The notes under the pieces are model-generated. The model had not been told where the DNA came from. It did no database searches and saw only the letters and a program-made list of their open reading frames with translations. A DNA stretch of 64,000 nucleotides from Kineosporia corallincola (GTDB taxonomy: Bacteria > Actinomycetota > Actinomycetes > Actinomycetales > Kineosporiaceae): NCBI RefSeq assembly GCF_018499875.1, contig NZ_JAHBAY010000013.1, positions 186,001 through 250,000 of the forward strand, given 5' to 3'. Position 1 is the first letter of the stretch. Every line of letters starts with the position of its first letter. Below are positions 25,468 through 33,461 of this stretch, piece after piece. The translations under genes and the position numbers were made by a program.

Positions 25468-27888
25468 TTGGTTTCGCAGGAGCCAACGCCGCTCCCGGTC
25501 CGGCCCCGGCTGGACTTCGAGGCGGGCCCGGTCACCGGAGCCACCCTGGCCACCGGCCAGATCCCGGTGATCGACCCGCAGGCCGGGCAGACGATCCAGG
25601 GCCAGCCGGTCGACCCGGCCGCCGAGAGCGGTGACGAGGAACCCGAGAGACAGCCGGAACCGCGGCAGATCGACGACGCCGCGTGGACCGCCAGCCTCAG
25701 GGTGATCGACGATTCCGAATGGGTTTCCGGGGGTGGGACTTCGGGATGGTCGTACCCGCAGATCTTCGATCCGGACCAGCCCGAGGCCGATTCCACCCCG
25801 CCTCTTCCCGGTCCCGGTCCTTCGACCGGCGAGATCCGGATGGCCGCCGAGATGCGCAAGGGCACGGCGGGGGCCCGGCCCCCGCTGGAGCCGGCGCCGC
25901 AGGTCGGTCGTGGCCGTGCCGCTGCTGAGAGTGCTGAGAAGGTTGACCACGGCCGGGTTTCGGCGCCGGCGACCGATCCGGCGAGGCGGCCGGGCGCGCT
26001 GGGCCGCGAGTCTGCGGCTGCGCCTGTTCGCACGGCGGCGGATCCCGCCCCGGCTGCTGAGCCGGGCGTGCAGGCGGCCATTTCGCTGCCTGGTGAAACG
26101 GTCACCGCCCCCAGCGGTATGCCTCTGATCGCTGCGTCGGCCGGTTCCGAGCCCCGAAACGCCCAGCCTCGAACCGCCCAGCCTGGCGGACCTGGGACCG
26201 GCGACACCGATATCCGCGCCACCGGAACGGGAAGCACCGCCACCACTGGCCGCCGCGCCGACAGGGCGCCCACCATCGGCGGCCCGAGTATTGGTGTCTC
26301 GGGTGCCGGTGCCTCGGGTGTCGGTGGCTGGGGTGTTGGTGTCTCGGGTGTCGGTGGCCCGAGTGTTGGTGGCCCGGGTGTCGGTGCCCCGAGCGTTGGC
26401 GGCCTCGCCGGCGGTATCCCCACCAGCGGTGCCCCCGCTACGAGCGCTCCCGAGGCGGTGGCGCTTGATGCGGCCCGCAGCAGCGCCACCTCCGGCAGCG
26501 ACTCGGTCGGCAACCCTGCTACCGGTAGCGCCCCGGCCGGCAATCTCACCACCGGCAATCCCGCCACCGGCAGCCCCGCCACCGGCAGCCCCGCCACCAC
26601 GGGCCCGGTGACGAATCCACGAGGTGTTTCGTCGTCCAGGATGTCCGGGCCGCCGACCGCCCCCACCACTGTGCTGCCGCTGCGGCGAGAGATTCGCCAG
26701 AAGCATCCTGACCCGCCGTTGCGGCGTTCGCGGTTCAAGATCCTGGTGCGGGTGCTGCGGGGAGCACTGGGGCGTCGGCGTCCTCGCCCGCACCGGGGCG
26801 GGGCCGACCCGAAAACCCTTGGCACGCGGTTCAAGTCCAAGGAGAATCATTTAGGCCTGATCCGACTGGTACTCGCACTGGCCGTCGGGGTCACGCACGC
26901 CACCCAGATCGGGTACGGCTGGCAGCCGGGGTTCGCTCACACTGGGCTCGGTGACCTCTGCGTCGACGGGTTCTTCGTGCTCAGCGGCTTCCTGCTGGTC
27001 GGCAGCTACCTGCGGCTCGACTCGGTGCGCCGCTACGCCTGGCACCGATTCCTCCGCATCATGCCCGGCTTCTGGGTCTGCCTGGTGGTCAGTGCCACCA
27101 TGCTGGCCCCGCTGATCGCCTGGGTCCAGGGCGTCCCGATGAGAACCCTGATCACCGGCCAGGACTCGTCGTTCGACTATGTCGTCCGCAACGCCGCGCT
27201 GATGATGCGGCAGTGGGGGATCAGCGGCCTGCCCAGCGACGTGGAGATGGCCGGCGTGCTGAACGGCTCGCTGTGGACGCTGTTCTACGAGGCCGCCTGC
27301 TACGCCTCGATCATCGCCCTCGGCGTGTTCGGCGGCCTGCGCCGCCGCCCGGTGATGACCCTCGGCGCGGTCGGCGCCCTCTGGGTGGTCACCGTGCTGA
27401 ACGACTACGGCATCCTGTATCTCGGCCAGGAGCGGATCATCCGGCTGGCCTTCATGTTCCTGATCGGCTCGGTGCTCTACCTGTACGCCCACCACGTGCC
27501 GGTGAACCGCTGGCTGACCCTGGCCTCGGCGGCCCTGGTGGTGGCCGGGATCGTGTTCTTCGAGGACTACCGGGTGCTCGCCGGGCCGGCCTTCGGCTAC
27601 CTGTGCCTGGCCCTCGCCGTCTCCCGGGTGCGGGTGCCCGAGCCGCGCACCGACATCTCGTACGGCCTCTACGTCTACCACTGGCCGTTGCTCCAGGTGT
27701 TCAACCTGGTCGGCGTATCCGCCTACGGCATCTGGGTCTTCGCGCCCGCCGGGCTGGCCGCCGCCTCGGTGGTGGCCCTGCTCAGCTGGAAGCTGGTCGA
27801 GAAACCGGCCCTGGGCTTCAAGGACGCCGGATGGGTCACCTGGAAGCTACCGGTGCCCCGGCCGGTCACCTCGTCGCAGACCACCTGA
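25468..27888 (+). CDS. Membrane acyltransferase (Acyltransferase_3) with ~450-residue disordered N-terminus
   Basis: 806 residues. From about residue 461 it is a typical Acyltransferase_3/OafA-type ten-helix domain (RLVLALAVGVTHATQIGYG with the family His, then VDGFFVLSGFLLVGSYLRL, HRFLRIMPGFWVCL, YGLYVYHWPLLQ). Such enzymes O-acylate sugars or lipids in the envelope. The N-terminal half is Pro/Gly/Thr-rich with short repeats (VSGVGGPSVGG; TGNPATGSPATG) and no domain I recognise. TTG 25468 follows GGGGAGAGG. Acceptor unknown. Confidence 0.82.
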   Translation: MVSQEPTPLPVRPRLDFEAGPVTGATLATGQIPVIDPQAGQTIQGQPVDPAAESGDEEPERQPEPRQIDDAAWTASLRVIDDSEWVSGGGTSGWSYPQIFDPDQPEADSTPPLPGPGPSTGEIRMAAEMRKGTAGARPPLEPAPQVGRGRAAAESAEKVDHGRVSAPATDPARRPGALGRESAAAPVRTAADPAPAAEPGVQAAISLPGETVTAPSGMPLIAASAGSEPRNAQPRTAQPGGPGTGDTDIRATGTGSTATTGRRADRAPTIGGPSIGVSGAGASGVGGWGVGVSGVGGPSVGGPGVGAPSVGGLAGGIPTSGAPATSAPEAVALDAARSSATSGSDSVGNPATGSAPAGNLTTGNPATGSPATGSPATTGPVTNPRGVSSSRMSGPPTAPTTVLPLRREIRQKHPDPPLRRSRFKILVRVLRGALGRRRPRPHRGGADPKTLGTRFKSKENHLGLIRLVLALAVGVTHATQIGYGWQPGFAHTGLGDLCVDGFFVLSGFLLVGSYLRLDSVRRYAWHRFLRIMPGFWVCLVVSATMLAPLIAWVQGVPMRTLITGQDSSFDYVVRNAALMMRQWGISGLPSDVEMAGVLNGSLWTLFYEAACYASIIALGVFGGLRRRPVMTLGAVGALWVVTVLNDYGILYLGQERIIRLAFMFLIGSVLYLYAHHVPVNRWLTLASAALVVAGIVFFEDYRVLAGPAFGYLCLALAVSRVRVPEPRTDISYGLYVYHWPLLQVFNLVGVSAYGIWVFAPAGLAAASVVALLSWKLVEKPALGFKDAGWVTWKLPVPRPVTSSQTT

Positions 27889-27895
27889 GAACGAT

Positions 27896-27930
27896 GGACG
27901 ACGCCGGGCCGCGAAAGCCCGGCGTCGTCC
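27896..27930. terminator. Bidirectional hairpin of the GGACGACG family
   Basis: Perfect 14-bp arms (GGACGACGCCGGGC and complement) with loop CGCGAAA, midway between convergent genes. Modest T content follows on the plus side. Same stem motif as hairpins at 12172, 32251 and 45978. Confidence 0.85.
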
Positions 27931-27945
27931 TCAATTCAACGGCAC

Positions 27946-29832
27946 CTAGGGCGATGGCGTGGCCGAGCCCGAAGGTGTGGAACCGGTGGCCTCGGACGGC
28001 GTCGAGTCGCCGGCGGTGGCCGCGATCGACGCGTCACCGGCCTCGTCGGCCGTGCTCACCGGTTCGGGGGTGACCTCGTCCGGCGTGGCCAGGGACTCCT
28101 CGGTCAGCTCGGCACTCGACCAGTCCTGCACCGTGGCCAGATTCGTGGCGCTGGCCGGCACCGGGGTGGCGATGCCGTCGTCGGCGGAGCAGGTGCGGTC
28201 GTCCTTGAGCTGCTGCGGCTCGAAGTAGTGCACGTCGAAAGCCGAGTTGTTGCCGTAGGTCTCGGCCCGGGTCTCGTCCGGCAGGGCCGGGTCGGCCAGC
28301 TGGTAGCGGATGATCCGGGTGTACTGGCAGTTCGTGCCCACCGACAGGATCGAGAACTCCATCGGGTCGCCGGCGTCGGCCAGCAGGCCGCCCAGGCCGG
28401 TGGTGCCCTCGACCAGGCGGATGTGGCCGCGGTCGTCGGTCTGGAGGTCCGCGGTGTCGTTCTGGTGGTGCACGTGTCCCGACGAGGTGGCGCGCACCGA
28501 CTGCCCCAGGGTGGTGGCCATCGCGTCGGCCATCACCGGCTCGTGCGCCAGCAGCAGGTCGAAATAGGTGTCCCGGTTCAGGTTCTCGACCGCCGAGGTG
28601 GCCGCTGCGGTCTCGATCCTGGTCACCGTGTCCACGTCGTCCGAACCGGCGTCACCGCCGGCGCCGTAGGTGCGCGGGTCGCCCACGCCGTAGATCTGGA
28701 GGCCCATCGCCGTCACGACCTCCTGATCGAGCACGGTGACGCCGGGGATCGCCCCGATCTTGCTCGCCACGCCCGCCGAGTCGTGGTTGCCCTTGATCCA
28801 GATCATCGGCGTCTTCTCGGTGATCCTCCGGATCGAGGCGACGTAGCTGTCGGTGAGTTCCGCGGTGTTGCCCACCAGCGTCTCGTCACCGTTGTTGATC
28901 AGCAGCTTGACGTCGTTCGCGTCGATGTACTCCTGGAGGTAGTTGTAGATGTCGCGGCGGTGCACGTCGGAGATGAACATGACGTTGTACGCGGTCTCGG
29001 GGGTGTTGGTGGACGTCGGTGGCCGGGTCAGCGCGTCTTGCAGCCGCAGCACCGCGCGCACCTTGTCGGCGGCACCCGCGTCACGCGCGTCCAGGGCCGC
29101 GAGTTTGTCCGGCGTGGCGGCGATGTCGGCCAGCAGCCCGGTCACGGCGTAGCGCTGCCACCAGTCCGAACGGTAGGTCAGGCCGACGGTGCCGCTCAGG
29201 GCCAGCACCGCGACCACCGTGGTGGTGCCGACCAGCGTTCCGGTGGCGGCCAGGCGGTGACGCCGGGTGCCGGCCCGGATCGGATCGGTCTTGGCCAGCA
29301 CCGACACCGCGCCGTCGACGATCAGGTCGCCGATCAGTGCCCCGATCGCCAGCCCCAGCACGGCCGCGCCGACGAAGTGCAGGATCATCGCCGGGACCTG
29401 GCTCTCCAGGTCGGAGCGGAACTCGCTGCTGAAGGCCGCCCCGCCGTCGGTGACCTCGCGCACCGCGTCGAGGTCGATGCGGGGGGTCACGTGCAGGCCG
29501 ATGGGCAGCGCGGTGACGTCGCGGAACTGGAGCGAGCCGAGGCTGGAGTCGACGGTGATCCCGCGGTGCGCCGGGGTGACCGAGCCGCTGACCACGATGT
29601 CGACGCTGGCCACGGTGGAGCGGTAGGGGTAGATCGAGACCGCGATGCCGGCCATCGCGAGCGCGGCGAACAGGGACACCAGGAAACGGGCCGCGGCCCG
29701 CCAGGGGTGTTCCGGCCGGCGGAACATCTGCCGCACGAGCCAGCGGCGGACGTCGGACGCCTTCTTCCGGAGGCGGCGGCTCACAGGGCTGGGAGCGGAC
29801 TGGTCCCGGGTGAGTGGGTCAGACTCGGACAT
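27946..29832 (-). CDS. Membrane-anchored metallophosphoesterase
   Basis: 628 residues. A basic N-terminus is followed by three hydrophobic segments (near residues 45-67, 150-172 and 208-226). The calcineurin-like phosphoesterase domain has all motifs in order: FISDVH, NNGDE, KGNHDSAG, LAHEP and SGHVHHQ, so two metal ions should be bound. The C-terminal ~60 residues are Ser/Thr/Pro/Glu-rich. The catalytic domain is predicted extracytoplasmic. Substrate unknown. Confidence 0.87.
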   Translation of the reverse strand: MSESDPLTRDQSAPSPVSRRLRKKASDVRRWLVRQMFRRPEHPWRAAARFLVSLFAALAMAGIAVSIYPYRSTVASVDIVVSGSVTPAHRGITVDSSLGSLQFRDVTALPIGLHVTPRIDLDAVREVTDGGAAFSSEFRSDLESQVPAMILHFVGAAVLGLAIGALIGDLIVDGAVSVLAKTDPIRAGTRRHRLAATGTLVGTTTVVAVLALSGTVGLTYRSDWWQRYAVTGLLADIAATPDKLAALDARDAGAADKVRAVLRLQDALTRPPTSTNTPETAYNVMFISDVHRRDIYNYLQEYIDANDVKLLINNGDETLVGNTAELTDSYVASIRRITEKTPMIWIKGNHDSAGVASKIGAIPGVTVLDQEVVTAMGLQIYGVGDPRTYGAGGDAGSDDVDTVTRIETAAATSAVENLNRDTYFDLLLAHEPVMADAMATTLGQSVRATSSGHVHHQNDTADLQTDDRGHIRLVEGTTGLGGLLADAGDPMEFSILSVGTNCQYTRIIRYQLADPALPDETRAETYGNNSAFDVHYFEPQQLKDDRTCSADDGIATPVPASATNLATVQDWSSAELTEESLATPDEVTPEPVSTADEAGDASIAATAGDSTPSEATGSTPSGSATPSP

Positions 29833-29992
29833 CTACTCGAGGCTAACGGGGCGGGTGATGATCGGCGCGCCGAAAACCCGAGGTCATGGCCATGAAGGCG
29901 GTTTGGGAGGGTGTGCCCCGTCACCTGGTGCCGGAGGGTGCGCGAACGATCACGCCGTGGTGCTGAAGTGGCGCGGGCTTTTTCCGACGCAA

Positions 29993-30006
29993 GGGACTTT
30001 CGCCCC
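29993..30006 (+). promoter_or_regulatory. DosR/DevR-box-like site upstream of usp
   Basis: GGGACTTTCGCCCC matches the mycobacterial DosR core GGGACTWWAGTCCC at 12 of 14 positions by my count, 66 nt upstream of the usp start. Similar sites precede the other stress genes (31431-31490). Confidence 0.6.
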
Positions 30007-30072
30007 GTCCGTGGGTGCTGTTCGCTGCTCACACTAAGCATGAACTCGGTTACGCATCCTGGAGGACTGGTC

Positions 30073-30468
30073 ATGACGTCTGCACCGTTCGACCCGATGG
30101 AGAGTCTGGCCGCGGACGTCGTGGTGGTCGGGGTGAGCGACTCGGTCTGCGGGCGCGGCGCCATCGTGTTCGCCGCCGACGAGGCCTACCGGCGGGGCGC
30201 GCAGCTGCGTCTGGTGCACGCCTGCGCACCCGCCGAGCAGGTCTCGGTGCAGGCCGATCTCGACCGTCTGGCCACCATGATCCGCGCCGAGTACCCCTGG
30301 CTGCCCGTCGTCACCAGCGCCCCGGCCGGCCGCACCGAGCAGATCCTGCTCGACGAGTCGGCCCGGGCGTCCCTGATGGTGCTGGACCCGGAGGCCAGCC
30401 GCGCGGTGGCCGGGGCCGCCGCCTGCCCGGTGGTGCGGGTGCGCCAGGTCCAGACTCCCTGCCCCTGA
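30073..30468 (+). CDS. Short universal-stress-protein-like protein
   Basis: 131 residues from ATG 30073 (GGAGG 7 nt upstream). VVVVGVSDSVCGRGAIVFAADEA and CPVVRVR frame a single UspA fold. The ATP-binding G-2x-G-9x-G(S/T) motif is missing at its usual place (LMVLDPEASRAVAG), so it is an ATP-independent or degenerate member. Behind a DosR-like box and next to a larger usp gene on the opposite strand. Confidence 0.8.
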   Translation: MTSAPFDPMESLAADVVVVGVSDSVCGRGAIVFAADEAYRRGAQLRLVHACAPAEQVSVQADLDRLATMIRAEYPWLPVVTSAPAGRTEQILLDESARASLMVLDPEASRAVAGAAACPVVRVRQVQTPCP

Positions 30469-30492
30469 ACGGGAACGGGCTCCAGACCGGCG

Positions 30493-31335
30493 CTAGGCCG
30501 CCGTCGTCGGGACCGGGAGCTCGCGGGGGATCGCCAGCACCGGGCACGGCGGGGCCTGGATCACGCCCCGGCTGATCGACTCGCGCACCGGGCGGTAGAG
30601 CTCGCCCGGGCGGCTGCCGACCACCAGAAGCTCGGCGTTCTGGCCCAGTTCGGCCAGTGCGTCGGCCGGGTCGCCGGTGGTGCGCACCACACTGAACTGC
30701 ACGTCCGGCACCTGGGCCACGGCGTCGGACACGCCCCAGCCGGTGTTGCCCCGGCTCGGCTCGACGTGCAGCACCTGGAGGTCGAAACCGCGGCGCCGGG
30801 CCTCCTGCGCGGCGGCCGTGACCACCTGGGCGTCGGTGGGATGCGAGCCGACCGCGGCCAGGATGAACGGGTGCGCCCCGAGCGGCCTGCGCGGTGCGCC
30901 CTCGGGCACCACCATCACCGGGCAGGTGGCGGCGCGCAGCAGGGCGGCGCTGACCGAGCCGGGTTCCCAGGCCGGGGCGTTGTAGCGACCGGTGGCCCCG
31001 ACGACCAGCAGCCTGGCGGCGCTGATCGGGAACGCGCCGGGGGTGATGTCCTCGTTGTCCAGGCAGTAGCCGCTGATGTTGGGCAGCGGGTAGCGCAGCC
31101 GTAGCGCCTCCACCGCGTCGGTCAGCCGGCGCCAGGCGGCGACCACACCGGGGGCGTCGTCCGTGCGTTCGTCGCGCGGGTCGAAACCCGCTCCGTTGCG
31201 CCGGCGCAGGTCGGTGATCAGCGTCAGCGGCAGATGACGGCGTTCGGCCTCCTGGGCCGCGCGGTCGAGCAACTGGGTGTGCTGCCAGCGGCCGTCGAAA
31301 CCGGCCACGATCCGCGGCGTGTACTCACCATTCAT
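30493..31335 (-). CDS. Tandem-domain universal stress protein
   Basis: 280 residues with two UspA domains. Domain 1 keeps the ATP motif (GATG, nine residues, then GS; ends CPVMVVPEG). Domain 2 (VVGSRPGELYRPVRESISRG ... CPVLAIPRE) has lost it. Tandem USPs of this type are prominent members of DosR-like dormancy regulons. It is divergent from a DevR-like regulator, and the shared 258-nt promoter region carries two DosR-like boxes. Confidence 0.9.
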   Translation of the reverse strand: MNGEYTPRIVAGFDGRWQHTQLLDRAAQEAERRHLPLTLITDLRRRNGAGFDPRDERTDDAPGVVAAWRRLTDAVEALRLRYPLPNISGYCLDNEDITPGAFPISAARLLVVGATGRYNAPAWEPGSVSAALLRAATCPVMVVPEGAPRRPLGAHPFILAAVGSHPTDAQVVTAAAQEARRRGFDLQVLHVEPSRGNTGWGVSDAVAQVPDVQFSVVRTTGDPADALAELGQNAELLVVGSRPGELYRPVRESISRGVIQAPPCPVLAIPRELPVPTTAA

Positions 31336-31430
31336 GGCCTACTCCCGTCGAGTGTCGATCCGGTCCGGAATCCTCGTTCCCAGAATCCGCTCCGTTACCA
31401 CAGGCGGTCAGAGGCGCTGGGCATCGGGGG

Positions 31431-31450
31431 TTCGGGACCTAGGTCCTGTC
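31431..31450. promoter_or_regulatory. DosR-box-like palindrome 1 (usp/devR intergenic)
   Basis: TTCGGGACCTAGGTCCTGTC matches the 20-bp DosR consensus TTSGGGACTWWAGTCCCSAA at 15 of 20 positions by my count and contains the perfect palindrome GGACCTAGGTCC. It is 96 nt upstream of the tandem usp and 144 nt upstream of the response regulator. Confidence 0.65.
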
Positions 31451-31470
31451 ACTCTCCGCGCACTCGGGGT

Positions 31471-31490
31471 CAAAGGACTTTCGACCTGCC
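31471..31490. promoter_or_regulatory. DosR-box-like site 2 (usp/devR intergenic)
   Basis: Core AGGACTTTCGACCT (31474-31487) matches the DosR core at about 10 of 14 positions and shares GGACTTTCG with the site at 29993. Its core starts exactly 40 bp from that of palindrome 1, close to four helical turns, which would favour cooperative binding on one DNA face. Confidence 0.5.
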
Positions 31491-31593
31491 ACCGGGTGCG
31501 CGGATACGGTGGTGCCACAGGCATTCCCGCAACCGGCGGAAGCCACAGCGGAACCGCCCGGCGGGCCGCACAGACGAAGGCGAGGAGAGGACT

Positions 31594-32235
31594 TTGATCA
31601 GGGTCTTCCTGCTCGACGACCACGAGGTCGTCCGTCGTGGGCTGGTCGCCCTGCTGGAGGCGGCCGGTGACATCGAGGTGGTCGGTGAGTCCGGCTCTGC
31701 CCAGGAGGCACAGCGCCGCATTCCCGCGCTGCGTCCCGACGTGGCCATTCTGGACGCCCGGCTGCCCGACGGCAGCGGTATCGACGTGTGCCGCGAGGTG
31801 CGCTCGGCCGACCCCAACATCAAGGCGCTCATCCTCACCTCCTACCAGGACGACGAGGCTCTGTTCAGCGCGATCATGGCGGGCGCCGCGGGCTACGTGC
31901 TCAAGCAGGTGCGCGGCACCGACCTGCTCGACGCCGTGCGCACGGTGGCCCAGGGGCAGAGCCTGCTCGACCCGGCCGTCACGCTGAAGGTGCTGGAGCG
32001 CATCCGCAACGGTGAAAAGCCCTCCGAGCCGGACCAGCTCGCGTCGCTCACCGCGCAGGAGAGGCGCATCCTCGAGCTGATCGCCCAGGGCATGACCAAC
32101 CGGCAGATCGGCGAGACGCTGTTCCTCGCCGAGAAGACGGTGAAGAACTACGTGTCCTCGCTGCTCGCGAAGCTGGGTGTGGAGCGCCGCACGCAGGCCG
32201 CCATCCTGGCCACCAAGCTGATCCGCGGCAACTGA
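31594..32235 (+). CDS. NarL/LuxR-type response regulator, DevR/DosR-like
   Basis: 213 residues from TTG 31594 (GAGGAGAGG upstream). Receiver domain with DDHE, phospho-acceptor Asp in AILDARLPDGSG, Thr in LILTSYQ and Lys in YVLKQ. The C-terminal LuxR helix-turn-helix (~145-210) has LTAQERRILELIAQGMTNRQIGETLFLAEKTVKNYVSSLLAKLGVERRTQAA, and its KTVKNYVS recognition helix is the DevR form. Likely partner is a GAF-type kinase such as that at 62723-64000. Confidence 0.92.
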   Translation: MIRVFLLDDHEVVRRGLVALLEAAGDIEVVGESGSAQEAQRRIPALRPDVAILDARLPDGSGIDVCREVRSADPNIKALILTSYQDDEALFSAIMAGAAGYVLKQVRGTDLLDAVRTVAQGQSLLDPAVTLKVLERIRNGEKPSEPDQLASLTAQERRILELIAQGMTNRQIGETLFLAEKTVKNYVSSLLAKLGVERRTQAAILATKLIRGN

Positions 32236-32250
32236 GCCTTCTTTCAATTG

Positions 32251-32291
32251 ATGGACGACGAGGAGCCCGTCACGAGCTCCTCGTCGTCCAT
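32251..32291. terminator. Strong hairpin terminator of the GGACGACG family
   Basis: Perfect 16-bp arms (ATGGACGACGAGGAGC and complement) with a 9-nt loop; flanking AATTG/TAATT extend the stem, and TTTT follows. It ends the response-regulator gene. The left arm is almost identical to that at 45978-45992. Confidence 0.9.
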
Positions 32292-32303
32292 TAATTTTGG
32301 CTC

Positions 32304-32792
32304 GTGAAGATTCGCGCTTTCGAAGACACCGACTGGCCTGCCGTGTACGAGATCGTTCGCGAGGTGATCGACGGCGGCGAGACCTACGCCTACGACCCGG
32401 ACTGGACCGAGCAGCGCACCCGTGAGGTCTGGGTGGAGCCGGCGCCCTCGATCACCGTGGTGGCGGTGCACGACGACGGCACGGTGCTCGGCACGGCGCA
32501 CTCCGGCCCGAACCGCCCGGGCCGCGGATCACACGTGGCCACAGCCAGTTTCATGGTGTCGTCGAAGGCCCGCGGCCAGGGCGTGGGCCGGGCCCTGGGT
32601 GAGTACGTGCTGGCCTGGGCCCGCTCCGGGGGCTATCACGGCATGCAGTTCAACGCCGTGGTCGAGACCAACACCGTGGCCGTGAAGCTCTGGCAATCAC
32701 TGGGTTTCGCCACGATCGGGATCGTGCCGGAGGCCTTCGACAGCAAGGCGCACGGGCTGGTCGGCCTGCATGTGATGTATCAGAAGTTCTAG
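32304..32792 (+). CDS. GNAT N-acetyltransferase (PhnO/RimI-like)
   Basis: 162 residues, GTG start. IRAFEDTDWPAVYEIVREV opens the fold, and the acetyl-CoA loop is well formed (VSSKARGQGVGRALGEYVL). NAVVETNTVAVKLWQSLGFATIGIVPEAF is the usual end of the fold. Resembles phosphinothricin or amino-acid acetyltransferases; substrate not decidable. Its last 4 nt overlap the convergent PsiE-like gene. Confidence 0.9.
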   Translation: MKIRAFEDTDWPAVYEIVREVIDGGETYAYDPDWTEQRTREVWVEPAPSITVVAVHDDGTVLGTAHSGPNRPGRGSHVATASFMVSSKARGQGVGRALGEYVLAWARSGGYHGMQFNAVVETNTVAVKLWQSLGFATIGIVPEAFDSKAHGLVGLHVMYQKF

Positions 32793-33451
32793 GAGTTCTC
32801 GCCGGCCTGGTGCTGTTTGGTGTTTCCGCTGTTCTTGTCGCGGGCGTTCTCCGGCACCGGGCCGACGCCGGCTGGGGGCTCGTCGTACTGCTGGTTGCGC
32901 TCGCCCTCCACCGGCTCCCGCTCCTTCATCCGCAGCAGCAGCACGCTGACCGCCAGCACGATCACCAGCAGCCCGAGAAGCGCGATCTGGAGCGCGAACT
33001 CGCTGGGGTCGCGGGTGCCCTCGGTGGTCGGCTCGCCCTCCAGCACGTTGGCCACCTCGACCGACAGCAGGATGATCTCCTTGATCGACACGATCATCCC
33101 GACGATCAGGAACGGCTCGGCCACGATCTCGCGCCGGCTCAGCGTCATCCGCACCGCGAAGATCAGCTCGACCAGGATGAAGACCAGCAGCAGCCGGTCC
33201 AGCAGGGCCAGCACCGCGGTGTCGGCCCCGTGGCCCAGGCCGCCGAGCTCGCCGGCCGCCTCCACCAGCAGCACCACCGCGCCGACCACGAGCAGCGCGG
33301 CCACGGCCACGTAGACCGCGTCCTCGGCCAGCCGCAGGGTGCGCTCGCCGATGTTCGCGATCCGGTGGCTGGAGCCGTCCACACCGTTCATGGCGCCGTC
33401 CACCACCCTGTCCACCTGGTCCGACGCATCCTGCTGTCCTGTGCTGGGCAT
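32789..33451 (-). CDS. PsiE-family membrane protein
   Basis: 220 residues with a hydrophilic N-terminus, four membrane helices between about residues 45 and 175, and a charged C-terminal tail. The core (LLLVFILVELIFAVRMTLSRREIVAEPFLIVGMIVSIKEIILLS) is that of phosphate-starvation-inducible PsiE proteins. Function of PsiE is not settled. The PiT system at 22324-23947 is the only other phosphate-linked locus here. Confidence 0.82.
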   Translation of the reverse strand: MPSTGQQDASDQVDRVVDGAMNGVDGSSHRIANIGERTLRLAEDAVYVAVAALLVVGAVVLLVEAAGELGGLGHGADTAVLALLDRLLLVFILVELIFAVRMTLSRREIVAEPFLIVGMIVSIKEIILLSVEVANVLEGEPTTEGTRDPSEFALQIALLGLLVIVLAVSVLLLRMKEREPVEGERNQQYDEPPAGVGPVPENARDKNSGNTKQHQAGENS

Positions 33452-33461
33452 GTCCCGAGTC

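Noticed and set aside
25327-26850. Two ~500-residue minus frames opposite the acyltransferase N-terminus
   Set aside because: They mirror the low-complexity region; only the plus frame continues into a real catalytic domain and has an RBS.
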